The position numbers were made by a program, and so were the translations under genes. A stretch of DNA of 64,000 bases from Ectocarpus siliculosus (Eukaryota > Sar > Phaeophyceae > Ectocarpales > Ectocarpaceae), in contig FN648473.1 of NCBI GenBank assembly GCA_000310025.1, forward strand, positions 1 through 64,000. Direction: 5' to 3'. The notes under the pieces are model-generated. The model worked only from the letters and a program-made list of their open reading frames with translations, searched no databases and was not told the DNA's origin. The first letter of the stretch is position 1, and each line of letters starts with the position of its first letter. Positions 11,947 to 21,801 of this stretch are shown here, piece after piece.

Positions 11947-12542
11947 CACAAGGTCGCACTAACCATAGAACCCTGACAGGGTTCCGAACCACGTACATCC
12001 ACAAGGTTGCACGTATCCCAGGGTGTCACAAACCACGGAACCTTGACAGGGTTCCGAACCCCGTACCTCCACAAGGTTGCACATATCCCAGGGTGTCACA
12101 AACCATGGAACCTTGACAGGGTTCTGCACCACGTACTTCCACAAGGGTGCACATATCCCAGGGTGTCACAAACAACGGAACCTTGACAGGGTTCCGAACC
12201 CCGTACCTCCACAAGGGGCACATATCCCAGGGTGTCACAAACCATGGAACCTTGACAGGGTTCCTATAACCCCGTACCTCCACAAGGGTGCACATATCCC
12301 AGGGTGTCACAAACATCGGAACCTTGACAGGGTTCCGAACCCCGTACCTCCACAAGGGTGCACATATCCCAGGGTGTCACAAACAACGGAACCTTGACAG
12401 GGTTCCTAACTCCGTACCTCCACAAGGGTGCACATATCCCAGGGTGTCACAAACAACGGAACCTTGACAGGGTTCCGAACCCCGTACCTCCACAAGGGTG
12501 CACATATCCCAGGGTGTCACAAACCATGTAACCCTGGCAGGT
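11947..12542. repeat. Satellite-like array, ~70-bp unit, about 8 copies
   Basis: The unit carries CATATCCCAGGGTGTCACAA, then GGAACCTTGACAGGGTTCC, then CCGTACCTCCACAAGG. CCCAGGGTGTCACAAA recurs eight times at intervals of about 70 bp. GGAACC and GGTTCC are self-complementary across a 6-7 base loop, so each unit can form a short hairpin. The first and last copies are degenerate. Apparent proteins across it are artefacts of repetition. Confidence 0.9.
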
Positions 12543-12899
12543 AGATGCCCAAGCACCTTGTCAATGTATTTATTGGAAAAAAAGGCTGGGATACGTGCAC
12601 CCTTGTGGAAGGAAATGTGTGAACACCCTGTGGGAGAGCAAAGTGGCCACCGGTGTAGTCTTCCTGCTGAGTTTCATTAACCCCCACCACCTACAACGCC
12701 CAGCAACACTGATACGGACAACAGCCTAGATACTGGCCAACAGCTGCGGTCCATCTATCCCTGTTTAAAAAGGAAAGTGTCCTCCACCAAGACAAGATGT
12801 AGGGGTTGGGTCTCCGCTAAATGGAAATCTGCATAGCAGTCGCTTCCCTACTTGATTACGATGGTCGAGCGCAACAACGAAATGCTTAGAGGCAATTTC

Positions 12900-13415
12900 T
12901 CAAACTGGTATATCAAATCGCCCTAAAAGCACCCCAGGCAGCCACGTTCGAACAATGGAGTCCATCTCTTCGCGTATTTCCGGAGAAACCTCGTCCTCCC
13001 ATGTTCTGCTTGAGGAGGCCTCTAATCCTCCAGGGTGAGGATTGCGGTGTACCTTCTGCTGCGCATCTGGTAGGGTCGCGTTTATGTCTTTGATCCATGC
13101 TGCGGGCAGTGTAAAGCCCGCGAGCGACGCCCATTGGTAGTGCCAGCCTAGCGGGTCTCTCAAGGCATTTTCGTACCAGAATATTTTACTTCTGTCAGAC
13201 AATTGCCCATCGAACAAGATGTGTCGAATCGTGGTGAACTGGCAGATTTGCGGAAGTATCAGCAACACGGCCTCGTCCAAAGTTTTGCCCGTGGCCAGGT
13301 GATCCAAGTTGAATCTTGTCGTTCTTTTGACGTGGAAGTAGGTGCTGACAGCCACTGCACGAGGGTCCCTCATCACCGCGAACTGGAGCGAATCATCTAG
13401 TAGACAATAGCGCAC
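12900..13415 (-). CDS. Sulfotransferase, C-terminal domain (partial, possibly frame-broken)
   Basis: The minus-strand frame contains AVMRDPRAVAVSTYFHVKR, the 3'-phosphate (PAPS) binding motif of sulfotransferases (RDPR.VAVS), followed by FWYENALRDPLGWHYQWASL and an ending rich in acidic residues (TWEDEVSPEIREEMDSIV...). Such enzymes transfer sulfate from PAPS to carbohydrates, fucans or small molecules, often in the Golgi; the substrate here is unknown. The domain ends at the stop at 12900. Upstream, the likely continuation (13422-13620, with LAFAILKCHVW) is in a different frame, and no 5'-phosphosulfate loop (PK.GTTW-like) was found before the repeats at 13.95 kb. I read this as a truncated or frameshifted gene; an unrecognised short intron is the alternative. 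Confidence 0.7.
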   Translation of the reverse strand: MRYCLLDDSLQFAVMRDPRAVAVSTYFHVKRTTRFNLDHLATGKTLDEAVLLILPQICQFTTIRHILFDGQLSDRSKIFWYENALRDPLGWHYQWASLAGFTLPAAWIKDINATLPDAQQKVHRNPHPGGLEASSSRTWEDEVSPEIREEMDSIVRTWLPGVLLGRFDIPV

Positions 13416-13421
13416 AATAGT

Positions 13422-13894
13422 CGGGGATGTTCGGGTGAAACCATGTGGTGGGGCTTATGTTGCCAGACGTGGCATTTCAGAATCGCGAAGGCCAACGATG
13501 AAAAGCTGTTGTCCAATGCCTTACGCTGGGGAGTGAAAGCGGAATTGGGGGCAAGTACTCGAGCAGCTCGAAGTCGGGTTTGGGCGACCCGTACCATGCC
13601 GCTCGGCGTACCTGAATACTTGCACGATGCTTCCTTCATACAAAGCCACAAATCTGCGGCATTCTTCACCGGTCGTCCATTGACGCTTCCGCATCCCTGC
13701 CCTTTAGAGGCGATCCCCCCAGAGTGTTTCCAGCGGCAGGACGCAGAAACAGGAAACGAGTGCTTGGTACGACTCGACGCGGCAACCTCTACCCTGCAGA
13801 AGAAACAGAGTTGCGGTGCGGGAATATGACGCGTCACCAGCGTCAGATTGTTTAGAGTAGACTCCACGGCTAAGGTGTGATTCTTGTACCGCAT
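13422..13894 (-). pseudogene. Possible upstream part of the sulfotransferase gene, other frame
   Basis: A minus frame opening at 13894 has a segment ending LAFAILKCHVWQHKPHH, plausible as the strand and helix before the PAPS 3' motif of the adjacent domain. It terminates at a stop where the downstream frame begins, so a one-base shift or a hidden intron would be needed to connect them. The first two thirds (cysteine-rich) do not resemble a sulfotransferase and may be intron. Confidence 0.3.
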
Positions 13895-13949
13895 TTAGTG
13901 GAAGAACAAAGTTGCGCCAAAGGTGCCGAGACTTTGTCTTGACAGAAAT

Positions 13950-14106
13950 TAGAGAGGGGTCTACGTGTGTGGCATAGGCGCGATCTGGAGCAGACGTTCG
14001 CGAACATTTCTAGCGACCAAGGTGTCCAACAAAAGTTACACGGAGAGACTTCCGCCAGTCCCCGTCAAACCGTTCCCCCTATGCCACACACATAGACCCC
14101 TCTCTA
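13950..14106. mobile_element. 157-bp inverted-repeat element (MITE-like, TA-flanked)
   Basis: The ends TAGAGAGGGGTCTACGTGTG (13950, 29 bases in all) and the complement at 14078-14106 match in 28 of 29 positions. Both ends carry TA, as expected for Stowaway/mariner-type miniature elements. The internal 99 bases have no coding capacity. One arm also abuts R1 copy 1 at 10205-10232, so the arm may instead be the true terminus of R1. Confidence 0.6.
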
Positions 14107-14480
14107 GCTTCGATTGGAAGGCATCGAGTTGTTTCATGAACGGTGTACCCGGAAGGAGGTGATGCCATGGGCTGTTAGGCAATGCCAACACTTGGCGCCG
14201 CGAAGCGCCGAACGCGCCGGGACACGAGGTTTGTGTTGACGCACGACCATCAACGGCCGCGAGCGGCTAGTTGAGGTTCGTTGCTTTTGACCACCACCTT
14301 GGGTTTCTACCAATACTTTTCCGAAGGAGGAAGTACGAGCAATAGCGAGCCATTCGGTTGGAGGTAGTTCTCTGCTCCATCTTTCAAGCCCAAGGTTAAG
14401 TGCCGTGGGGGTATCGTGCACGTCTGGAAAGGGTTTGGTTGACTTTTCAATACCCACGCCAGAGAACGGTTGGTTAAAAA
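14107..14480 (-). repeat. R1 interspersed repeat, copy 2 (inverted)
   Basis: The reverse complement carries the same landmarks as the copy at 9610-10232: TGCCTTCCAATCGAAGC at the end, GGCATTGCCTAACAGCCCATGG, CTTCCTCCTTCGGAAAAGTA and a TACCTCCAACCGAATGG module. It directly follows the 157-bp inverted-repeat element. Confidence 0.7.
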
Positions 14481-15187
14481 CTGGGATGTACAGTACCGGT
14501 ACGGTATCTCGGTAATTTTCTTGTAAAGGGTTGGCGGGGTCGGTTAAATTCAAATTGAAGGTAATTCTTGAAAGTCTCGTTGCCACCCGCCCTACCACCC
14601 ATTTGTGGAGCCCCCTCTGCCCCCACTCTTGCCCCACTTTGATAAGGGGGGAACAGCTGCTGCAGCTTTCCACACCCACGCTAAGTCCCAGTCAGAGCTA
14701 GGCATATCTGCAGCAGACCGCCGACACAGACACTGAAAGACCACAATGAATTCTTGGAGCTCGCTTTCGAGCAGCCCCCTGATAGAAGAAAATATCGAAG
14801 GCCGCCAATCATTTTCTTGCTTTTGTAGACGGCACACCACAGCGGGGACATCTCAGTCCACCAGCGAGGTCAGGTGAGCCTTGCCAGAAGACGATGGCGG
14901 GTGTGACCCAAAGGCTGGCCAGACGGGTCATCGTGTGGCGGCTTGCAGCGAGGCTCCGGAGGGGGCAAAGGATGCAAACCAACGAACATGTCTTATGGGA
15001 CACAGCGTGCTGTTGTTGTCTATAGTACCACATACCGCAAAAATCTGTATTCAACACCGGAAATTATCATTCACTGATGTTCTGTTTCTCGGATCACTCT
15101 CACTCTCTCTCTAAAAAGGCATAGACTGGTTTGGTGTGTTGTTGATATAATGGGTGGGTGTGGAGTTAATACGAGCGTGTCATCGTA
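14481..15187. other. Intergenic, nothing recognised
   Basis: No frame with coding texture or splice support is visible. A short CTCTCTCT tract occurs at about 15100-15112. The right part may belong to the 3' flank of the Helitron, whose terminus I could not fix. Confidence 0.4.
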
Positions 15188-15394
15188 ACTCGCTTCGCTC
15201 GAAGACACTTCACGGTATTTCGGGCGTGTTGCAGCGTGCGGTCCCAGTGCGGGTCGACTCGCTTTGCTCGAAGGCACTTAACGGTATTTCGGGCGTGTTG
15301 CAGTGTGCGGTTCCAGTGCGGGTCGACTCGCTTCGCTCGAAGGCACTTAACGGTATTTCGGGCGTGTTGCAGTGTGCGGTCCCAGTGCGGGTCG
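15188..15394. repeat. Three exact-length 69-bp tandem units with hairpin cores
   Basis: The units start ACTCGCTTCGCTCGAAG and end CCAGTGCGGGTCG; three copies of 69 bases differ at only a few positions. Each contains CTTCGCTCGAAG (CTTCGAGCGAAG on the other strand), a 5-bp stem hairpin. The array lies 125 bases downstream of the Helitron stop codon (minus strand), so it may be part of that element's 3' region. A degenerate relative (CTCTTCGCTCGTTGACACTTG) follows near 15480. Because 69 is 23 codons, spurious repetitive frames run through it. Confidence 0.8.
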
Positions 15395-15519
15395 ACGTGC
15401 ATGTACTCAACGGGAGTTCGTGCGCAGGTAATGTATGTTTCCCCCTCTCGAGGAAATCGCTTTGTTCACTGGTGGGGCTCTCTTCGCTCGTTGACACTTG
15501 GCTCTATGGGACAAGAGGA

Positions 15520-17543
15520 TTAATCGTTCGAACGCTCGGCAAGTGCATACTCCCCCTCGATACGTCTTGCCGCACCCGAACCGTTGTACAGTATCCCAGG
15601 CCACACACCCGTCCACTCGCCTGGGGCATTGTACGTCTGTCTTTCATCCCAGAGGGTAGCGTACGCAACTCCCCTACCCCTCACGTCAACCGTAACTGTC
15701 GCCGGCGCTTTTTGTCGCATGTCGGCGAGAGCGTTCATGGCATCAATGGGCGGTTGGAAAGCCTCCTGTAGGAACTCCCTCGCTAACTCTCTAACCTGCA
15801 AGACATCGTCTGGCAAGACGAGGAACAGCCCGCCGAGAGTTTTCCCCCTGGAGACGGCTGTGTACCCCTGCCCCTGGGCGAAGAACCCCCTAGAAGGAAT
15901 CCACACGGCCACCCTTTCGAACCCTACCCCTTGCACTCTGTGAACGGTCATACAAGCAGCGACCATGAAAGGCCACTGCTTAACGATGTAGGCGCCGCTT
16001 ACCGCTACTCCCCTACAGTAGGGCACCCAAACCCTTTTGTCCTCGAAAGGCTGTATTTTGATGGTGTTGTTCTTCCCCTTGCCCGTCGTAAGCTCAACCT
16101 CGACCCACGCCGGGCGTTTGTGGTCTTCGTCTTGCTCTTGAACCTCTGCCTCCAAGGAAGCCGCTGTGTCTCCCCAACGCCTGACGAGACCACAAGTTGC
16201 GTTGACGATCCCACGCTGTTGGTCGACGTTTTTGGTGATGACAATCTGCGTGAAGATATGCGGAGGGAGGGAAGGGTCGGCGTTTGAGAGTCGGCTTCGG
16301 GAAGAGACTAATTCGTAGGAGAGACAGCAAGTTGCAAGGTAGCAGTGCTGAAACACGTTGTCAAGGACGCCGAATATTCCATCCATCTCACCTTGAGTCC
16401 CTCGTGGAGGACGAGGGTGTCAGGCAAGTCAGCGTACTCGAGGACGATAGGGTGGCGGCCCTTGTCGCGGTTGAGTTTCGTGCCATTCTGTTTGACGAAG
16501 GCCTGGGCGTGCAGGAAGCGGCATTCCTCCCCGTTTTCTCCCAGGGCTCGGAGGTGGTCCTCGTTAATCTCGTGGCACTGGGGCACTGTGTCGTCTTGGT
16601 CTGGAGAGCTTCTCTTGTACGGGGCAATGCACGGTGTCGCTTCAGAGGCATTGATGAGGGAGTCGTGCGTCGTGTGCTCGAGTCCTTGATTGCCGTCGAG
16701 TCCCACCACCCTGGAGAGGAGAACGTCCCAGGCTTCGCCATCCAGCACGCCGTCATGTAGCTCGTCAAGGCAAACCTGGAAGTCGGGGTCGTCCTGCTGG
16801 CGAAAATTTTCTCTCAGCTCGTGCATCTTGAATTTCGACCAAAGTCCCAAGACGTACACGGCACAGTTGTTGTACACGACGCCGAACAGACGTGGGGGCA
16901 CTGGCGGCAGTTGGCAAAGGTCCCCAATGGCGATGATGGTCCTTCCTCCGAACGGGGCGCGTCGTTTGTGCGGTAGTGCCGCTCTCCTTAGTACATGATC
17001 CGTGGCGGCGAGTAGGTGAGCCGTGGCCATGGAGATCTCGTCGATGATGACGACGTTAATCTCCTTGAGCGCGGGCCATAGCGGGTTGGATGGATCAAGG
17101 CCGGACTCGAACCCTTTGGACAGCTGCAGAAAGCGGTGCAACGTCACGCCCCCGATGTTACCCGCTGCTGTGGCAGTGGTGCCGGTGACTGCCACGCACT
17201 GTCCCATGGACCGAAAGGCATCAACGAGGAAGCGCGCGACGTGAGACTTTCCGAACCCAGCTCGCCCACTCAAGTAGTACAAGTTAGGCTCACTGGAGAG
17301 GACGACGGCGGCGAACTCTTCCTGCGATGGAGCGAGAAGCGCAAAGTCTGGAGGCGCGAAAGTTCCAGACAGGACCTCCGGATCTTGGCCCAGCCACTCC
17401 GCAACCTGTTTGTGGGTCGCAGGTGCTGGCGCCTCCCCATCGAGCAAGTCCGGGTCGGGTTGCGACAGCACGACATCCAGGGATCTGATGTACAGGAAGT
17501 CCTCAACCTCTTGCGTGGTGGCGGCTCGCCGGTCGTCGCCAAC
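15520..17543 (-). CDS. Helitron Pif1-family DNA helicase domain
   Basis: Exon 17543-16392 begins VGDDRRAATTQEVEDFLYI and carries the Walker A loop GRAGFGKSH, Walker B VVIIDEISM, motif III AIGDLCQLPPV and LRENFRQQDDPDF. It splices (146-base intron, 16246-16391) from HEGLK to IVITKNVDQQRGIVNATCGL. The last exon has motif V ACMTVHRVQGVGFERVAVW and motif VI GQGYTAVSRGK, and stops at 15520. All superfamily 1B motifs are present. The helicase is expected to unwind the displaced strand during rolling-circle transposition. Without the intron the two halves look like separate frames, so an unspliced annotation would call this broken. Confidence 0.9.
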
Positions 17544-17672
17544 CTACACGTTGGAATGGAAGATTGGAAATGGTTAAGGATGGGGACGAAAACAGGAAAC
17601 CGCACGCAGCAAGCACTACGGAAACCAGTACGGAGGCAAAGGGCAGTTTGACGATGACATAGAGAAATTCAC

Positions 17673-18855
17673 CTTTTGCCTGCGTAGGTCCTTGTCCACA
17701 GCCGCCAAAATGTTTGCAGTGGTGGACTCCTCATCGCCGAACACCCCCTCCAATTGGCACTGTCGCTCGTACGTCCCCTCGTCGTTTTCATCGGAGATGA
17801 ATTCGCCGAGGCTTCGGAAAGGTCTGGAAAGGATGAGGTGGTGGTAGTAGAATTGCTCAAATGGTTGCCGATCCGGGCGGTAGATGGCAAACCCGAGGAT
17901 CCTCACCCCGGAGCTCCTTCGCCAGTAGGCGGCGTTCTGGCCGTTGAAGTAGTAGGGCAAGGTTGACGGTGGCTCCCTGCTGCCGTCTGATGGGGCCATG
18001 TCCCATTCCAGACAGTACTCTTCGTACGTGATGTCGTCGAAGTCCACCTCTGCGTTGACGTTGTCCGGCATATTTGCGGCCCGCTGCACGCCTTGCGGTC
18101 GCTTGCAAAACTTCTCTATGGTGCTGTCCACCACTCCCCCCTGGCCGTTTCGTGAGGTACCCGGCTCCGGTCGCGCCACCACCACGCGCCGTAGGTGCGG
18201 CAGCCGCGTGTCTACGTACATGTACACCCGCGACTTGAGGCACAACGACTGGCCGGAGAGAATCAGAGTTGCCTCGGACATGGCCATCTTCCATCCCCAA
18301 ATGTTTGGCAACTGCTTGTGGTTGACGGACTGAAGTCCACTCTCCGCAGGGCCAGCACGAGGCAGCTGAGATTCTTCGACGGTGTCAAGCGGATTGTAGA
18401 CCTTTCCAGCAGGTTCCACTTTCGCGACGTACTTGACGAGGTACGCCGCGAAGCTGGTCTTGGTTACGGCCTGGATGTTCTCATGGGTGGGGTACGCGGC
18501 AAACGTTATGGGATGGTAGGGCGAAATCCTGCAGTCCTCCTTGCACGTCCTTGTGTACTCGTGGCGATCGTCAAGACGGCAGCGCATTGCCCCGTCCTTC
18601 TTTGGGCACCATTCGTCACATTCGTGTGGGGAGTCTTTGCTTGTCTTCTGCGGGAAAGGATAGCCCTTGGCGCATCGCTTGTCTGGGTGGTGTGCTGGCA
18701 GGTCCTCGTCTTTGCTGCACTTCTTCCCGAAAGCGTTGGGATCGCACCTGGCGTGCTTGTTAATAGCAAGAACAGCTGAGCGCAGCCTCTGGATGAACGG
18801 GTGGGATCCGCGAGGGGCTCGCGCGATGGCCCAAACACTCGGCTTGTTGACTTCT
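17673..18855 (-). CDS. Helitron Rep C-terminal region with catalytic tyrosines
   Basis: The exon starts at 18855 after a CTGCAG acceptor and completes a split arginine codon. It reads HPFIQRLRSAVLAINKHARC, cysteine-rich CDEWCPKKDGAMRCR and KEDCRISPYHP, then KTSFAAYLVKYVAKVE, which holds the Y-x3-Y pair typical of the Helitron nicking centre. A segment about the host-strand fold follows, ending FFG/LRRQK at the donor at 17672. Together with the H-L-H of the preceding exon this gives all the residues expected of an active two-tyrosine HUH nickase. Confidence 0.85.
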
Positions 18856-19011
18856 CTGCAGGTTGATTAAGCGATAGCAGGCACACGCACACGCTATAGT
18901 TGGTTTCGCAGGACGTTGTAAGTGACACCGTTTAATGTAGAGGGTGGAATGCAATGGAAACGGTTGTGTTTACGTAGGAAGCGCATGGTAACTAAGAATG
19001 CCCTTGCGCAC

Positions 19012-21711
19012 CTGGGAATGGTATCGCCGTTGTCGTCGACCGTCTCCTGCGATTGGGAGGGCGCCGTTTCTGGCGTATCCGGGGCTGCAACCCACAGAAG
19101 AAGATGCAAGTGCAAGCTGCCTCGTCCCTGTTCTTCGAACCTGAACCAAGAGTCTTTGACAGTGCCGAAGACGCTGTCTTTGCCTTTGACGAACCTAACG
19201 GAATATTGAGGACAATGGGAACATTAGAGGATGATTTCGTAGCCTACCGCTGTTTTTGGAGAACTCGTGACTATGCGTGATAAGGACAGCATTCCCTCAA
19301 GAGTCTCACCTATGGAGCCATTCCATGATATTCCGACGCCAGTGTCGCGTGATCTCGACCTGGTGTCTGGGCCAAGACGCGTGCGGACACCGGTAGAAGT
19401 CCAGGAGGGCCTTCATGTCATCATACCCCTCGTGGCAGGTCTTCGTGATGAAGAGGTCGGGCCTCCCCACGTCTTTGCTGTCGACCATGGCAAGAAGTTC
19501 CTTAAGCCTACTTGCCCAGTAGGAGCTACCCCCAGGTATTTGCGAGGGCAGAGACTGCGTCACCTTCTCAAGCCCTTCTAGCATTGGCAGCTTTCCGTCT
19601 TCGCCGGCACGCCTAGGTATAGTCGGCGGGCCGTGGCAGTGAGGGCACTGGAGTAATCCGTCGGCGAGGAAGTGGCGGCACCGCTGGCAAGCCTGGACGC
19701 CGCTGGTTTTTCTCGCGGCGGAAGAACATTGTGCGCAGTCTTCGCCCGAATGCAAAGGGATGCCATTATTTTGGCAGACCCGAGCGATGGCGTCGTTGTT
19801 TTCAACCTCTCGCTCGGCCCTTGTTGCCTCGTCCAGCCGCTGCATGAAACCCTCGCCCGCGTCCGCTATGTTGCTGTAAGTAGTGGATCTGGTGTTTGCT
19901 CGACGCAGTTGCTGTTTGGTCTTGTCGTCAACGGCAGCGAAGGTGTACGTGTCAGAAGGATTCCTGAACCGGGGATCAACCTGCTTCAATCTCATCTTGA
20001 CGTACCGTGCATGGTCCATGGCAGGCAGCTGTTGTGGCCCGTGAGAACCCCTCGTGTAACCCCCTTTGCCGGAGGGAAACAGATTAACAGACCTGAGCAT
20101 CTCCATGCAATGTTCACGATCCTTAGCCAGGCCTGTGTAGGGGTCGTAGTAGACAGGGAGTGCCCGCGGAAGTTCCCCGCGTTCGTCCGGGAAGGGCCTG
20201 TCACACTCTCTTGGTATAATATTTCCTGCGACGATTTGGTCTAGGCCCAAGGCGCGATCATGTGTCTGTGGTACGGGTTTATCTCCTGATGGAAGCACCA
20301 ACCCCTGAATGTCAGACGGTTCATCGCCGGCCCTGCCCGCTGGGCATTGGATGGTGGGGAAGCCCGTAGGTATGGTGCCGTCCTCAATCTCTTGGGACGG
20401 CTGACTCAATTGCTCCTTGTGCGTGTCCCATACCGTGAGGTATTTGGCAACCAATGGGTTGTGGTCCACCAACCATTTGACAGCGGCGTTTACCTTTTCT
20501 GGTCGAACGTCCTTGGTTTTGGACGTGTCAATGGCTATTTGTCCTATCGATCCGTCAAAATCCGCTGGCACGTACTCTGCTGCTCCCTTGAGGATGGTGT
20601 ATCCACTCCCGACTCCCCCACCCCCCTTAAACATGCAGCATCGCATTCTGAGAATGGCGGTAGCTCTGCGCTCAGGAGGGGTGAGGCATACAATGACGTC
20701 AGGGACCGGGCCGACGTCGTCAAATACCCACTCTTGTCGGCCCTCCTCTGACGAATGGGTGCTACAGAAAGCATATTGTTGACACCCGTCCTTGACCCGC
20801 GATGACCGCGCGGTGTACCCTTCAATGCCTGGCACGTGAGCATTTGCCGCGGACGCTCGGCAGGCCACAGGAAGGGCACCCTCGCGTGTCGGTTCAATCG
20901 CAACCCAATTGACGTCTTCTGGGTACAGAGTAGTGCTGCAGTAGTTGCACATTACGTCAGGCATTTCCTTGCAGAAGTTGTGGAACTTTGTGATGCGGTT
21001 GGCGACGGTGTTGTCAGGGAGCATGTAGTAGTCCTTCTCAGCTTGCTCTCGCAAGACATTGTTGTCGTCGTCGATGCCACGAGGATTATGGAGATCCTCG
21101 TGAGGGTATGGGAAGCGGTGACCTTGTGCGGGTCGGATACCTGTAGAGGTCGACTGAAGTAGAGGAACATCCGCAAGTGTAGTCCCAAACGCTCTTGACA
21201 CGCCCTTGCCCCTTGTCAGAGTCCTGGTCGTAAACCTGCCGTAGACGTGACTCTGACCAACGTGGATGTCTGGAGGGTTGGTTGGGCACGGTCGTGGAGG
21301 TTTCGTTCGATCACCTCGTGGGTCAGCGTTGTTGTTACTGGCCTTCAGGTAGGGGTTTTGGACTGGTGGTAGGCGTGGGTCGCCCGCCCTACCTGCTGCA
21401 ATTTTCGCCCACATCCCTCCCTGAGGTGGCGGAACAGGAACAGGCAGGAAGGGGACAGGCGGAGAGGTGGCGATGGATCGTTTGGGAGGAAGAGGCATGT
21501 GAGTGTATGGCGGTGATAAGTTGGGGTTGTAAACCGTTTGGAAGAAAACGAAGTGGATATTGAGTTTGCATGGAATCACCTTTTGTTGCTCCAGATGTTT
21601 GGCCTTGCCCATCTGAGGTTCAGTGCCCGCCTCACGAGCCGCACCCTCCAACCTCTTTGAGAAGTCGGCCTGCTTGGCGGCGTTATCCGCATGGTATTTT
21701 TTCTTCCTCGC
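19012..21711 (-). CDS. Helitron Rep N-terminal region with zinc motifs and HUH
   Basis: Exons 21711-21580, 21420-19310 and 19194-19012. A 159-base segment (21421-21579) between the first two keeps frame either way, but has a donor, an acceptor and a pyrimidine-rich body, so I treat it as an intron. The long exon has CNYCSTTLYPEDVNWV, a region like the domain preceding Rep in other Helitrons (VKWLVDHNPLVAKYL), YVKMRLKQVDPRFRNP, and three CxxC pairs (CAQCSS, CQRCRHF, CPHCH) forming probable zinc fingers. GRPDLFITKTC matches the Helitron G+PD.F.T..C motif. The next exon begins at 19194 and reads FRFEEQGRGSLHLHLLLW, the HUH motif (H-L-H). Its donor at 19011 leaves phase 2. Confidence 0.85.
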
Positions 21712-21801
21712 CTAAATAGTAGAAGGGGGCAGAAGCGAATGCGACGGGTACGAGGGCGACGGGGTCAACCCTAAACACTACGTCAAAGAATGCCTTCTTA
21801 C

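Noticed and set aside
11947-12542. CRISPR array
   Set aside because: Units are contiguous with no unique spacers, and the context is eukaryotic.
15166-15771. Repetitive open frames over the 69-bp array on both strands
   Set aside because: The unit length is a multiple of three, so every frame without a stop repeats; composition is not protein-like.
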